Assembly (NCBI GenBank): GCA_022747635.1
Contig: JAKTNV010000042.1
Location: 1,624,501-1,688,500 of the forward strand
Direction of reading: 5' to 3'
DNA length: 64,000 bases
From: Hetaerina americana
Lineage: Eukaryota; Arthropoda; Insecta; Odonata; Calopterygidae
Both the position numbers and the translations under genes were made by a program. The notes beneath the pieces are model-generated. The model saw only the letters and a list, made by a program, of their open reading frames with translations, did no database searches and was not told the origin of the DNA. Position 1 is the first letter of the stretch. The number at the start of each line of letters is the position of its first letter. Positions 19,941 to 30,548 of the stretch are shown piece by piece.

Positions 19941-21446
19941 TTAAGTTAAGTACCTGAGGAAAATGAACTTGTGAAGTGCTCTTCTAAATGTTGTTGTTGA
20001 TGAAGAGTTTTTTATGTCATCTGGGAGAGAGTTCCACAGACGGCATGCTGTAACATGAAAAGATTTGTGATAGATTTCCGTGCGATGGTGTGGGACAAGA
20101 AGTTTGTTATTACCCCTGGTATTTCTGTTGTGGATTGAGTTGATGAAGAGGAAGTTTTTGTATAGATAATTAGGGGTGTGCTTTGAAAGTATTCCGTAGA
20201 GAAGTGAAAGAATATGTAAATGCCTGCGGCCTTCTAGCTTTAACCAGGATATTCTATTAAATGAGTCGGAAATATGATCGTACTTCCTAAGATCACATAT
20301 GAACCGCACACAGGAATTATGGGTCTTCTGGAGTTTGGTTTTTAGTTCGCCTGAAAGGTCTTGGTATACTAAATCACAGTAATCAAAGTGGGGTATGAGA
20401 AGAGTGGACACAAGAAGCATCTTTAAGGAGGGGGGAGCAATGTGCTTTAACCTTTTCAGTGAATGCAGGGATGAGTTAATTTTTCTGCAGATAGCAATTG
20501 CATGATCAGTCCAAGATAATGTTTCATTTATGGTTAAGCCTAAATTATTTACTGTCCTTAGGTATGGTATGATAGATCCTTGCAATTTTAGTGGTGGTAG
20601 TTTATCAATACTTATTTTAGAATGTATTTTATGGTATCCAATTATGATGGACTGACTTTTGATTGGGTTTATTTTCAATAAATTTTTTATTCCCCATAGT
20701 GACAAAGCAGCCAGATCTGCATTAATTTCGTTTATAATTGTAGGTAGGTCTTGAAGGCGGGAATGGTGATATATTTGTAAATCATCGGCATAAAGGTGAT
20801 GATTGCAATTTAAAATGCATTTACTAATATCGTTTATATACAGGGAAAAAAGCAAAGGTCCAAGAATGGATCCTTGTGGAACACCCCTGTGTATTTGAAG
20901 CCAGTTAGAGGATGAATTAGGTGTAGTGACACTTTGGAATCGGTTACTTAGGTATGAGCGAATCCACAGTAAAGACGAGGAAGAAAAATTCAGGTTTTGA
21001 AGTTTTTCTAAGAGAATATCTTTGTCAATAGAGTCGAAGGCTTTGGTAAAGTCTAGGAGAGTCATTATTGTCACCTCTTTGCGATCCATGGATAGTCGGA
21101 TGTCATCTGTTATTTTAAGGAGAGCGGTAGCTGTGCTGTGAGAGGACCGAAAGCCAGATTGTAGAGGATCAAGTAAGTTATTTTCATTCAGAAACTTTGA
21201 AATTTGTTCGTGAATGAGTCTCTCGAATGCTTTTGATAAAGGAGGCAAGATGCTGATTGGTCTGTATTCAGCAATGTTAGTGGGTGTGGATTTTTTGGGG
21301 ATGGGACGGACGAGGGCACGTTTCCAGAGGGAGGGATATGTTTCAGTTAAAATAGACCAATTAAAGATATGAGTTAAAACAGGAAGTAAAACAGAAGATA
21401 TAGGGAGGGTACTAATGATAGTAAAATTAGCAAAGCGATACCAGAT
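19941..21446 (-). pseudogene. Reverse transcriptase of a CR1/L2-group LINE, N-terminally truncated
   Basis: About 500 codons are open without a stop or frameshift. The frame enters as ...LTHIFNWSILTETYPSLW, reaches YRPISILPPLSKAFERLI, and the conventional ORF continues 435 codons from 21248. Visible motifs, counted from the TTG at 21248, are as follows. LLDFTKAFDSID holds the first catalytic Asp at about residue 66. RGVPQGSILGPLLF lies at 121-134. YADD, the paired catalytic Asp, lies at 153-156. A C-terminal domain ends with RLWNSLPDDIKNSSSTTTFR. It would polymerise cDNA from element RNA, but the missing endonuclease and start codon make it inactive on its own. The lack of stops suggests recent insertion. 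Confidence 0.9.
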
Positions 21447-21449
21447 TCA

Positions 21450-21839
21450 AGTAACATGTTTTACCAATCATCATTGAAGCCTCAAACACATGTGACGTCG
21501 AATACAAGTTAATCTTTAGATATTTGTTAACTATTTCCTTCATCATTCTTAAATTAACATTTTGTAAAATAGCATTGCGAAACATGCCCTAAATGAAATC
21601 GAGTGGGCGATTTGAAAAATATGCTTAGGAAAAGTGAACTGACGCATTGGTCAAAGTGCCAAGGTTATTGTAGTGAAACAAATAATGGAATTGGAAATTT
21701 TTTGCCCACTTATTTTTTAGTCTCGATGTTTAGCTGCAGTGGCAGTGGTTTCAGAAATACATTGGGTACGAGGATAGTGGAGATAATTAGATGGGGGTCT
21801 AGTGTTCATCGTTATGGCACACATGCTGTGGCTGAGATT
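21450..21839. other. Unannotated sequence
   Basis: The LINE coding frame closes at 21449. No further element or gene was recognised up to the purine-rich block. Confidence 0.4.
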
Positions 21840-22560
21840 AGGTTTTAGAGAGATTCAGGTTCCTCATTGTGAGTGGGGTCGGAGGGAAAGGGGTGAGAAA
21901 GACAAGCTGGGAGCGGCGTCAGCGAGGAGGAGGGTTTATTATGTGTGCGTGTATGATTGTGTGTGTATATGGGGTGGGAGTGTGTCTGCGGGTTTTGCGG
22001 TGCGCGCACCATGGCAACGGCAGAGGCGAATGGAGGGGGGAAGGGATAGGAGGAAGAGAGAGAGGAGTTGGTGTGGTGATATGTCAGGTGAAGAGGGAGC
22101 GTGCGATGAAATGGGAGATTTGGAGGGGAGGGAGGGAGGTGATGGTATATGCATTTTCGGTCGGCGCAAAACGTTGAATCGGGCGCAGGAGGCGGAGGCC
22201 CGCCGCCCGAAGGAGTCGGGAGTCGCGTGGAAGAAGAGGAGGCGTGTTGAATGGGGAGGGGGGATTGGGCGGGGGATCGATGTGATTGGATGAATGGCGT
22301 GATGATGGTGGTGGTGGTGGCGGCGATAGGGAGGGTGGTAGGGCGATGTGATCCGGGGTTTGGAGAACGGTTGCACCAGCCGGGCGTGCCCGTGTGGGCA
22401 TGGCTGTGTGAAGTGGTGTTTTAGGAGGTAGAAGGTGTGGGGGGGTTCGGTAGTGCACCGGCGCTGTGTGCCGAAGGGTGAGAATTGAATAGAAGCATCC
22501 CGCGGAGTGTTTGATGCCCGTGGAAATAAGATAGTTTCCGCAGCGTCGGCCATGTGTCAG
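21840..22560. other. Purine-rich, CpG-containing block
   Basis: G and A dominate the plus strand, with GGAGGG and GGTGGTGG runs. Long frames on both strands (21802-22293 plus, 21939-22553 minus) are biased to R/G/E or P/S/H and overlap each other, so I treat them as composition artefacts. Confidence 0.55.
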
Positions 22561-23489
22561 TTCTTTCCCGAAGACGTGTAAGACGAAGCTTCTAACGTTT
22601 TCTTAAAACATACTCATATGTAACATCTAAACGAATGGTGACGTAACGTAAAATTTTGTGATGAGATACATATCACCCACTATTTATTGTCATTACATCT
22701 TGATTCAATTAAGCTTTCAATTTATTTTGAGTACTTTCCTTATCTATTAAAAAACCATTTATCATAGCTTTGACTGAAGTTTCTGTAGACTTTTTAGATA
22801 GTATCTTGGAGAAGCATTACCCTTTAGGCCCTCTCTTAGGTTGACAAAAACAAATGCACATACACTTTAAAAATCGCAGATTCTATGTCGTCGCATGCGT
22901 GACATCCATAAATATCAAGATTGCCTAGTGATTGAAAGCATCTTCATTTTACCTGCGTTGCAGGTGTATGGAGAAAAATGTATAAAACATCCTATTGAAC
23001 AATATTGAGTTGAATATAAGACAAAGGGATGCAATGATAGTCAAAATATTCAAATTTTTACTTTGATTTGAAAAAGCTGTAATTTTATCGATTATACCTA
23101 ATGCAATGCTTCCCCTTTCATAGCGCATCTTAGGATATATGCATATCAGTCATTACTATCTTGTTAACGTCAAGAGTTGTAAAATTTCTGCTTTTAAATC
23201 AAAAGAACACTAGCGTTATTTATAAGTAACCTTGGGTGAACGTTTGGTGTTTTGAATGCTGGTAAATAGGCCTACAGCGTTACTTGCCTACCTGCGTTTG
23301 CTAACTTCACATTATCCCCGCGAAAATTGAGTTCCAAAGCTCCATGGATTCGATCCGATATACTTCAGCCGCCATTCCTCCACCAATGTTGTTTCCGCAT
23401 GATTGTGGTTACCTGTTATCGGCTTTAATGTATTTAATTGCTGACGTGGCTGTAAAACATACCACACCGGTGCCGAGGGAATGTTTTTG
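22561..23489. other. AT-rich sequence with no recognised feature
   Basis: No open frame of note and no repeat recognised. Confidence 0.5.
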
Positions 23490-24085
23490 TTCCGAAGCGG
23501 GCAGACAGAGGAGGAAGGGATAGTATCGCTCGGGGATATTTCTTGAAAGGGGGAAGGAGGGAGGGCAGGGGAGCGAGCGAGAGGGAGAGGAGAGGGAAGC
23601 CTTTGCTCCGTTCCGAGGAGGAGAGAGAGGTGATTTTTTGGGGCTGGTGGGAGGTGCGACGGGGGAGGGCGAGAAGGGATAGAGAGAGAAGGGTTCTCTG
23701 GTAAGGGGAGCTCTCCGGATTTTCGGGTAGTGGGGTAGATGGGGGCGAGGAGTCGGGATGAGAAAGTGGAGAGAGAAGGTGGGTCCGCCCAAGGTGTCTC
23801 GGGAGAAGATAAGTGGAAGCGGAAGTGCGAGAAAGAGACGAAGAGAGAGGGAGGTGGGAGTGGGATAAGTTGGTTGGAGTGGGAGAGAAAGGAAGGTCGG
23901 TTTGAGTTAAGGAGCCCTCCCCCTGCGAGAGGGAGTTGGCGTAGAGATAACGTTTTGTGTGTGGGAAGAGGAGGGTGCTTCGAAGGGAAGGGCGGGGGGA
24001 TAGATGGAGATGTTGAGGGAGATAAGCGAGCAGGGGATAAAAGGGAGGAGGAACCTTCTCCTCTGCACGATGAATTGGTGATGTG
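23490..24085. other. Purine-rich block
   Basis: A long G/A-rich stretch with GAGAGA and GGGAGG runs. The opposite-strand frame 23409-23792 and the plus frame 23739-24086 are low-complexity. It stops at a TGTGTG/TATATA microsatellite (24086-24137). Confidence 0.6.
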
Positions 24086-24138
24086 ATATATATGTGTGTG
24101 TCTATATATATGTATATATATGTATAATATGTGTAATT

Positions 24139-24663
24139 GCTAAGCTAAACATTAAAATAGAAGGACAAAAACTAGAGCAAGTAGAACAGTTTACGTATCT
24201 CGGTAGTGTTTTGGACCAACAGGGTCAAAGTAGTAGGGACGTACGGAGAAGAATTGCGCTAGGCCAAGAGGCTTTCACAAGGAGGAGGGAGTTGATGACG
24301 GGGACGTTGAGTAAGGATGTTAAGAAAAGACTCGTAAAAACTTTGATATGGAGCGTAGCTATGTACGGCGCGGAAACGTGGTCATTGAAGCAGGAGGATA
24401 GACGTAGACTGGAGGCTTTTGAAATGTGGGTGTGGAGAATAATGGAGAAGGTGAAATGGACAGAGAAGAAAACAAACGAGGAAGTACTTGGTATGGTGGG
24501 CGAAGAGAGGGGTTTGTTGGGAGCAATCCTATTGAGGCAGGAAAAGTGGATCAAGGGGGTTTTGACCGGCAGTGGGATGTTGAAGACTGTAATTGAGGGG
24601 AGAATGTTAGGCAAACGAGGAAAGGGAAGGAACAGGATAGGGATGTTGAACGGGATGAAGTGA
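24139..24663 (+). pseudogene. RTE-like reverse transcriptase protein, C-terminal remnant
   Basis: Open for about 175 codons. Recognisable in order are VEQFTYLGSVLDQQG, DVRRRIALGQEAFTRRRELMTG, KTLIWSVAMYGAETW, RRLEAFEMWVWRIMEKVKW, TNEEVL, then LKTVIEGRMLGKRGKGRNR and a TGA. After the stop, KYSELKR continues in the same register, so the TGA is probably a late mutation. These blocks are the conserved thumb and C-terminal region of RTE-like endonuclease/reverse transcriptases. The catalytic YADD lies upstream in complete proteins and is not present, so the fragment is inactive. Confidence 0.85.
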
Positions 24664-24805
24664 GGAAGAAAGTACTCAGAGCTGAAGAGGGACCAGATCT
24701 AGGATGTTGTGTTTTGCTAGGGGCCACAAATTATTTAATTAGTAATTACGTCCATCCAAAAACCTACCTTAACCGGTAGATTACCTAATCATAATAATAT
24801 GTATA
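24139..24805 (+). mobile_element. RTE-like LINE, 3' fragment (copy 1)
   Basis: The best-preserved RTE-like fragment in the window. It begins at the edge of a TA/TG microsatellite and covers the end of the protein. It closes with a short 3' region (CCTACCTTAACCGGTAGATTACC) and a few ATA-type repeats, the usual terminus of these elements. 5' truncation removed the endonuclease and the reverse transcriptase catalytic core. A (TA)n microsatellite follows immediately. Confidence 0.75.
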
Positions 24806-24854
24806 ATTATATATATATGTATAGTTTTATATGTATATATATAGACATATATAT

Positions 24855-24904
<50 letters not shown>

Positions 24905-24960
24905 ATATATATATATATATATATTATATATAAAATATATATATATATATGCACACGGAC
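24800..24960. repeat. (TA)n microsatellite
   Basis: About 150 bp of TA with ATTATA interruptions, directly after the RTE-like 3' end. It may have grown from the element's own short-repeat tail. Confidence 0.85.
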
Positions 24961-25714
24961 GCACGCACGTACACTCCAAAAATATATGCATAAATTTATT
25001 TTATTTTAACACGCGGGCTGAGGCAGGCGACGGGGCGGGAGGGGCCTCTCTGAATGTGAGGGGGGGTAGTAGAATGGAAGAGAGCCGAAAAGGACTTGCG
25101 TGTGGAGTTATGTAGGGCCATGGTTTATTCCGGCTTAATTTATCATGTTTTCCAGACCCTTGATGAAATCATTTCATCTGGATGCTTTCGCGTGGCTGTT
25201 TTATCTTGAAATGTAACAAAGTTATTTGGTGCGGATTGTTTCAGACGGGATTTTTATTTCTCATAATGAGTGCGTGGTCATTGGGGCAGTGAAGTATGCG
25301 TTCGTGAATAACCATTTATTATTTGAATTTATTTGGCTCCGAAGAATGAATATTCGTAAATAAACTGGGTCAGGACATATATTTCTCAATCACTCTGTAA
25401 GTGGTGCAGTGGCGTAGTTGTAGAGCCGTCCGAATACCTTCCGTGGCCCCGTTTTCCAGGTATCTAGCAATCTCTAATCGTGGAGTTGCGTGATTTTGTG
25501 GCCAGCACAACTTTCTGGGAAACCTCAAACGGCACAGTGAGAGAAACGGCTTCCCTACCCCGAAGGTGAAAATCTTACACGCATAAATCCGTGGTCCTAG
25601 GTGATCTCTACTATCTACAAACCAATTGGCCTTCGAGTGAAGAAGTTAAGTCCAGAGTCATCTCCCGTTGGCTCTTAATTCAATGCGCCACTAAGAACTT
25701 TATTTCACAGCTCG
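24961..25714. other. Unannotated sequence, with a weak SINE-like patch
   Basis: A patch around 25400-25480 (GTGGTGCAGTGGCGTAGTTG) resembles the start of a tRNA-derived SINE but has no clear B box. Nothing else was recognised. Confidence 0.25.
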
Positions 25715-25791
25715 TTTAAAACAGAAATTGTCATCTTCAGGCGTTGCATCTAATGGGAGAGACGCTTGAAGATTACCATTCTGTTTTGAAA
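25715..25791. mobile_element. Small hairpin element related to the palindromes
   Basis: Arms 25715-25744 and 25762-25791 are imperfect inverted copies around a 17-base centre. They share AAAACAGAA and a CTGAAGAT/ATCTTCAG block. On the minus strand the left flank continues as GAAATAAAGTTCTTAG, closely matching GAAATAAAGTTTTAA in the 12.3-kb palindrome. I read it as a diverged member of that family. The GAAA expected of a hammerhead core is not clearly placed. Confidence 0.5.
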
Positions 25792-26609
25792 TGGGGACGA
25801 GTTGAATTTAATGGAATATTCAAAGTTAAATATACTTATTTTTTGTACTCTTCACACATTGACGGTCAACTCCTCGCCACTTCTTACTTTTAAGAAAATC
25901 GTACTCGAGATAAAACACACTGATTTTCTTTTTTATATTTGCGATATGATGTGTTCAATTAAGGGGAGAGTATCCTTTTTCCTGCTAATCGTTCTCTTCA
26001 TCTCTGTTCTCGCTTTTCCTATGGCCATGAAGGCGGAAAGGAAATCGGAGTCCAATTTCCCCGTCACGCATTTCGCTCCCTTTTTGACCTCTCCAATCAC
26101 CCTCTCACGCATTGGGGCCGCCTTGGGAACCGGCAGTAGGTTGCTGAAACACTACCGCTTTTATACCCACCTTCATCCCCCAACACTCTCCCACTCAAAC
26201 TGTTAAACAGGAATCTTCTCATTGAAATCATCCTTCTTCCTTCCGTTCTACATTGACCTTCCATGTTATCCTATTTCATCTTATTTTCTCGTTTGAGTTT
26301 GGAATATCAAGCTCTTAGCTAATTCTTTAGCCTGCCTTATCTAGCGCAGTTTTTAAGTGATCTAAGAAATTTTATTCCTACTGCTTTAACCTTACGTCAT
26401 TTTTTTTCTTTTTCCAGCATTTAAAAATAAAGAGAGAGTTGGAATTTCCAGTACTCATTACAATTTCAGCTGTACTTTACATTGTTTATCGTTTTTATTG
26501 TTCTTTAAATTGTTGGATAACGATCTGAGTGATGATCTAAATTTTTCCTTAACGATGCTTAAACATTAAAATATAAATATTTAAAGTTTCACATCTTTGG
26601 GATAAATAT

Positions 26610-26652
26610 ATTTGGACGTGACGTGAAACAAATGTCATGGTCATCTTCAACG
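26610..26652 (-). repeat. Possible single arm of the hairpin family
   Basis: On the minus strand GTTGAAGATGACC is followed by TTTGTTTCACGTCACGTC. The arrangement resembles the arms at 25.7 kb (CTGAAGATGAC, then TTCTGTTTT). There is no inverted partner nearby, so it would be a solo or decayed copy. Confidence 0.3.
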
Positions 26653-28669
26653 AACAATTATATTTAGCACTTATAATCAAGGTATATAGTGTCATTACTT
26701 TGCGTTTTCGCAGTATAATGAAACTGTAGCTCCCTGTATCACTCGTTGAGAAGTACAGCTCCGAAGAGGTTCAGAAATTCTGTGCTGATCTCTTATTATC
26801 TACGAGACACTTCCAACCTTTCGTTGGTAGTCGTCAAATGCCATATATGAATTCATCTCAACATAGTCTTCTGTGTTATAAACAAATTACGATTGTGGCT
26901 CAGGAATGGGAATGTTATGAGTAAGTGAAAATGCCTTTGTCCGTATTCATGGTTTGACGAACCTCGCGTGTGGCACCCCACCCTTACTGTCTCCTGAATA
27001 ATGTAATTATCCGTTTCGCTTTTGTTTTCGCTTAATTCTTCCATTGTTTTTTTATATTATTCTATGATAAAAATGCGCGTCCGTGTTCTGCAGAATGTTT
27101 CCCGTGTTTCTTTGCCATAATCAACGGAAGTTTAATGTGATGACGAAGTAAACCACACCATTGGGTTTATTCCTCGAGTTTGTGTGTTCTATGGCTGACT
27201 TGAGCGCTGCGTTAAGGTTCGGAAACTAATGATTAGGTCGCCGGTTATCATGTAAAGGAACGCATCTTGCCTTATTCGAGATCTTTGTCGGCGTGCACTG
27301 CGGCCAGGAGCAAATGAAAATGTGGGAATGATTATTAATCGTTAGAAATAAAACCTTTTGCTGCGGTTGCCCAAATTACATTCTCTCAATATACACCTGC
27401 CGGTCGGTGCGTGTACTTAGAAAAGTATCTCAAAAATATAATTTGCATTTCATACTCCACTATATTTCATTTACAATTACTCGTGATCCATTTCTTAAAA
27501 AATTGAATTGTGTAATTGTTGGCTTAGTATTCCCCAGCATCTCCGTAGGCTTCATGAAATAACGAGTATATTTCCGATTAATTGTCGATGTATCTTCTTC
27601 ATTGTCGCCGAATAATTGTGTATTTATTATTCTCTTTCTAATTCTGTCACCAGATTTCATTGAGAAGGGTTACGCTTCCGGAGTTCTCAAAAAATATATT
27701 TCATAGTGTTATTTAACCTCAGTCCGGACCAGTGCATTGCATTTTCCACTTGAGGTCTCAATGCACATCAATGACATATCTTCTTTGTCTTGTCGAAAAA
27801 TTTTGTTCAAGGCAGTCATTGCCCGGGGAAAATGTGATGTCATGCGTAGGGTAGGTTGAATCAAAGTAATGCCATAATCACATTGGTTCTGGTCAACCGT
27901 CAGAAGATCGTGTTTAGCCAGAGCACTTGTCAAGTGCGTTGAGACAAGATACGTAGAGTATATCTATACTCGTACAGTGAACCTTACAGAGCTATGCATC
28001 ATCTGATCAAGGAGGAATCGAAACTTGAACTATATTCAATGTTTTTTTTATCGAATAAACGACTGATTCAACTATCCATGCGTTATTTCAGTTTTTTAAT
28101 GATACTCAATGAAAATCTCCATTCATCCTAATTTTTAAGAACTTGTAATGTTACTGACGCCATCCATTTACTCAGTTTTCTTAATTATGGAAGTTTAGAC
28201 TTCCAGTTTTGGGCCGGTAAGAGTCTTGAATGGTGTAGTACACAACAGTCATAATTTTGTTAGTTTTGAGTGTCCGCGAAAAATATTGGTGACCGAGGAA
28301 TCCTGAGTGACAAGTGTTAAGCGCATTAGTGAAGGCAGTTTTTTTTCGCAGAAGGAAGCCCGTAAGTCATAGAAACGTAGCCATAGAAACGTAGCCATCG
28401 TTTGTGGACCTTCATTATTTTAACGGGGACCGATTATCAAGGTTCTGGAATGTCTTTTGCTATCGAAGAAGTTTCCTCGGCCGTAAAATTAACTGCCTCA
28501 GGCAGCTCCCGAGATAATGAAACGCGTAGTGTGAAAGGGAAAGTATCTCCATCAGGTTCGTCGCCTTTCCCCCGCCTCTACCCCCAGTTGCCATCCGAGG
28601 GGATGAGGTACGATTGATTGCATTAAAATTCGTGTTAACCAGGTCTGAATATGGCACTGCATGGTATAA

Positions 28670-28680
28670 AAATTTATTTA
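28670..28680. repeat. Target-site duplication, left copy, SINE family 1
   Basis: AAATTTATTTA, exactly repeated at 28990-29000, flanks the SINE. This defines the insertion boundaries. Confidence 0.8.
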
Positions 28681-28989
28681 AGTAGTAGTAGTATTTAGGG
28701 GAGGTGACCGACAGCTGAGGTCATTTGCGCCATAGGGGATGGACAGGAAAGGATGAAGGGTGGAGAAAAACCCGGCGTCGGCGTTAGCCTACTCTTTGCG
28801 AAAGGCGCCAAGGGGTCCGCAGTTTAACGTTCCATCCGACGGACGGCGTACTCACTCAAAGTGCCCTCCACAAAGAACCTCAAGTAGGGATCGAGATACC
28901 TCTGAAAAATATTCAACACCGCCGGGATTTGAACCCGGGCCCTCTGGGTGGGAAGCCAGTACGTTAGCCCCCGCACCATCTCGATTTCC
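28681..28989 (-). mobile_element. tRNA-derived SINE, family 1, complete copy
   Basis: A 309-bp insertion between exact 11-bp duplications (28670-28680 and 28990-29000). On the minus strand the head carries an A-box-like GATGGTGCGGGGGCTAACG (about 28962-28980) and a clear B box, GGTTCAAATCC, within 28924-28936. It is an internal RNA polymerase III promoter of tRNA type. A non-tRNA body follows, ending in a (CTA)n tail (AGTAGTAGTAGTA on the plus strand). It encodes no protein and would depend on a LINE for mobility. A diverged copy is at 7130-7436. Confidence 0.85.
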
Positions 28990-29000
28990 AAATTTATTTA
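28990..29000. repeat. Target-site duplication, right copy, SINE family 1
   Basis: AAATTTATTTA, identical to 28670-28680. Confidence 0.8.
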
Positions 29001-29793
29001 ATTATCCCTATAAATATTCATACACGCAAGTATCGATTTGCGAGACCTTTCAAAAAAGAAATTTCTGGAAACTTATATAATCCGAGTACATATAAATATA
29101 ATAATATATTTATTGTATTGGTTTATTTTATATGACGGTACTTATACTTTCTACTTAGACAGTTACCTAATTGTCAAACATGAATGCATGGTCGAACTTT
29201 TCCGTTTCTGTGTATTTGAAATATTAATTGTATGGAGCATTTCCGGAAAACGTTCTCCACCGAAGCGATAACTGCGCAAAGACTTTCGTGCCGAAAGAGC
29301 TTGATCAAGTTGATTTTTCGCTCGCACAGATACCAATGCACGGTCAAAACGACTGCATAGATGCATGCGTTAGTGCATTGAGAGGGCTCAGAGCCGAGAT
29401 ACCTGTACATCCGAGTGTATTTGGAACACCGCAGTGGAATGGAAAATTGTGAGTGCGTGGGATAGAGAGCCGAGAAGGTGTGGGAGTCACAGCAATGATG
29501 GGTGAACTCGCCTCCGCCGAATGCAGCCAGTCCGGTTGCGAAATTGATATCTGTGTAATATATTCGTTTGTATTGGTGGGTCGGTCATTGAACTTCGAAA
29601 GCTGGTCAAACGTAAGAACGGGATTCTAAGCTACCAATATAATTTGGTGCCAGTCTTTAAGTAAGTGTTTCCTGTTCTCTTCGGGAATATAGAGGCTCCC
29701 AACATAATTCCTCCTGCATAAACTTTCTTCTGTTAGACATATATTTAATAAGTACGGTGGATGTTTCCTGAACCTGATCGAATTCATCAGTTA
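29001..29793. other. Unannotated sequence
   Basis: Overlapping frames at 29174-29410 (minus) and 29228-29452 (plus) are unrecognised. No repeat was identified up to the second mariner copy. Confidence 0.4.
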
Positions 29794-29795
29794 TA

Positions 29796-29828
29796 CGAGG
29801 GTCATCCGGAAAGTAGTACCCGTTCGTG
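29796..29828 (+). repeat. Left terminal inverted repeat, mariner copy 2
   Basis: 33 bp, exact match to 6375-6407 and complement of 30516-30548. Confidence 0.95.
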
Positions 29829-29894
29829 AAATAAAAAGACAAAAGTAAATATTAACAAACATAAAAAATTTTATTTGAAAGAGGATACTTTAAA

Positions 29895-30006
29895 CTACTT
29901 CTCAACATAATCTCCAAGCAAATTAAGGCATTTGTCATAACGTGTGACAAGTTTCTGTATTCCTGCTGCATAGTCCTTCGCCGCCAGCTCATTGAGATAC
30001 GCGAGG
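29895..30006 (-). pseudogene. Mariner transposase C-terminal remnant, copy 2
   Basis: The same out-of-frame tail as in copy 1, ending ...LNLLGDYVEK and stop. It contains no catalytic residues. Confidence 0.85.
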
Positions 30007-30387
30007 GACCCATCTTGCACAAATTTTTGCATAATGCAGATGGTGTTTAACAATTTCATGAACAATTGTTCGAGAAACATTGGGAAAATGCTCACAGATG
30101 TCATCAATTGTGACGCGCCGATCGTTCCTCACGAATTCGTCAACTGAGCTCACCAGTTGGTCTGTAATGACAGACGGTCTCCCCGAACGCTCATCGTCGT
30201 GTGTGTTCCCCCTCCCCATGTTGAAGTTGCGACACCACCGCCGAACAGACGACTCGTCCATTACATTGTCTCCATACACCTCCTTTAATTGGCGATGAAT
30301 ATCACATGGGCGAACGTTTCTTGCATTGAGGAATTTAATCACTGCCCTCACTTCACAACTGGCGGCGTTCTCAATTTTTTTAAACAT
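29989..30387 (-). pseudogene. Mariner transposase N-terminal DNA-binding fragment, copy 2
   Basis: 132 codons from the ATG at 30387, with the same translation as the copy 1 fragment. Two helix-turn-helix segments flank a GRP linker, ending at WVPRVSQ and a stop. There is no mutation relative to copy 1. The product could still bind the terminal repeats but cannot cut or join DNA. Confidence 0.88.
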
Positions 30388-30515
30388 TGTAAACAATCAC
30401 AGAAACAACACAGGCAATGCTAGCGTCACGCAACTTGGCTCAGAGAAGGCAGACAAGCCACTGAAGCTATCTGACCTCGTCCAGCGGCTACTCGCGTCGT
30501 CAGCACTTCATGCGG

Positions 30516-30548
30516 CACGAACGGGTACTACTTTCCGGATGACCCTCG
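30516..30548 (-). repeat. Right terminal inverted repeat, mariner copy 2
   Basis: 33 bp, exact reverse complement of 29796-29828. Confidence 0.95.

Larger units (their letters stand above)
19071..21446 (-). mobile_element. 5'-truncated non-LTR retrotransposon (CR1/L2 group)
   Basis: This is the largest coding element in the window. On the minus strand an open reverse transcriptase (21446-19941) is followed by an 830-bp 3' region and the (TATC)n tail. Upstream of 21446 the frame closes at a TGA (21449-21447). The endonuclease domain and ORF1 are absent, consistent with 5' truncation during target-primed reverse transcription. The 3' region contains a CA/TA-type microsatellite at 19270-19495. 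A target-site duplication was not identified. The clade is assigned from the reverse transcriptase motifs and tail type and could be a relative such as Daphne or Crack. Confidence 0.85.
25792..28680. other. AT-rich sequence, mostly unannotated
   Basis: Contains a possible single arm of the hairpin family (26610-26652) and a 14-bp tandem repeat (CATAGAAACGTAGC twice) near 28370-28397. The frames at 25802-26206 (plus, 134 codons), 27460-27660 and 27709-27933 (minus) have no recognised domain. Confidence 0.4.
29796..30548 (-). mobile_element. Mariner-family deletion derivative, copy 2 (753 bp)
   Basis: Same length, same orientation and, as far as I can read, the same bases as copy 1 at 6375-7127, shifted by 23,421 bp. 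The 33-bp terminal inverted repeats (29796-29828 and 30516-30548) are perfect. The left flank is TA (29794-29795) but the right flank is TT (30549-30550). One side of the expected TA duplication has therefore changed, or the flank was altered after insertion. The catalytic domain is deleted exactly as in copy 1, so both descend from one internally deleted parent. Confidence 0.93.

Noticed and set aside
21802..22553. Frames of 163 and 204 codons facing each other
   Set aside because: Purine-rich DNA lacks stop codons on both strands. The proteins are biased to R/G/E and P/H/S with no domain.
27995..28040. Another hammerhead-like motif (CTGATCA ... ATCGAAAC)
   Set aside because: Core position G8 is C and no stem II or inverted partner is visible. 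It is within what AT-rich DNA gives by chance.
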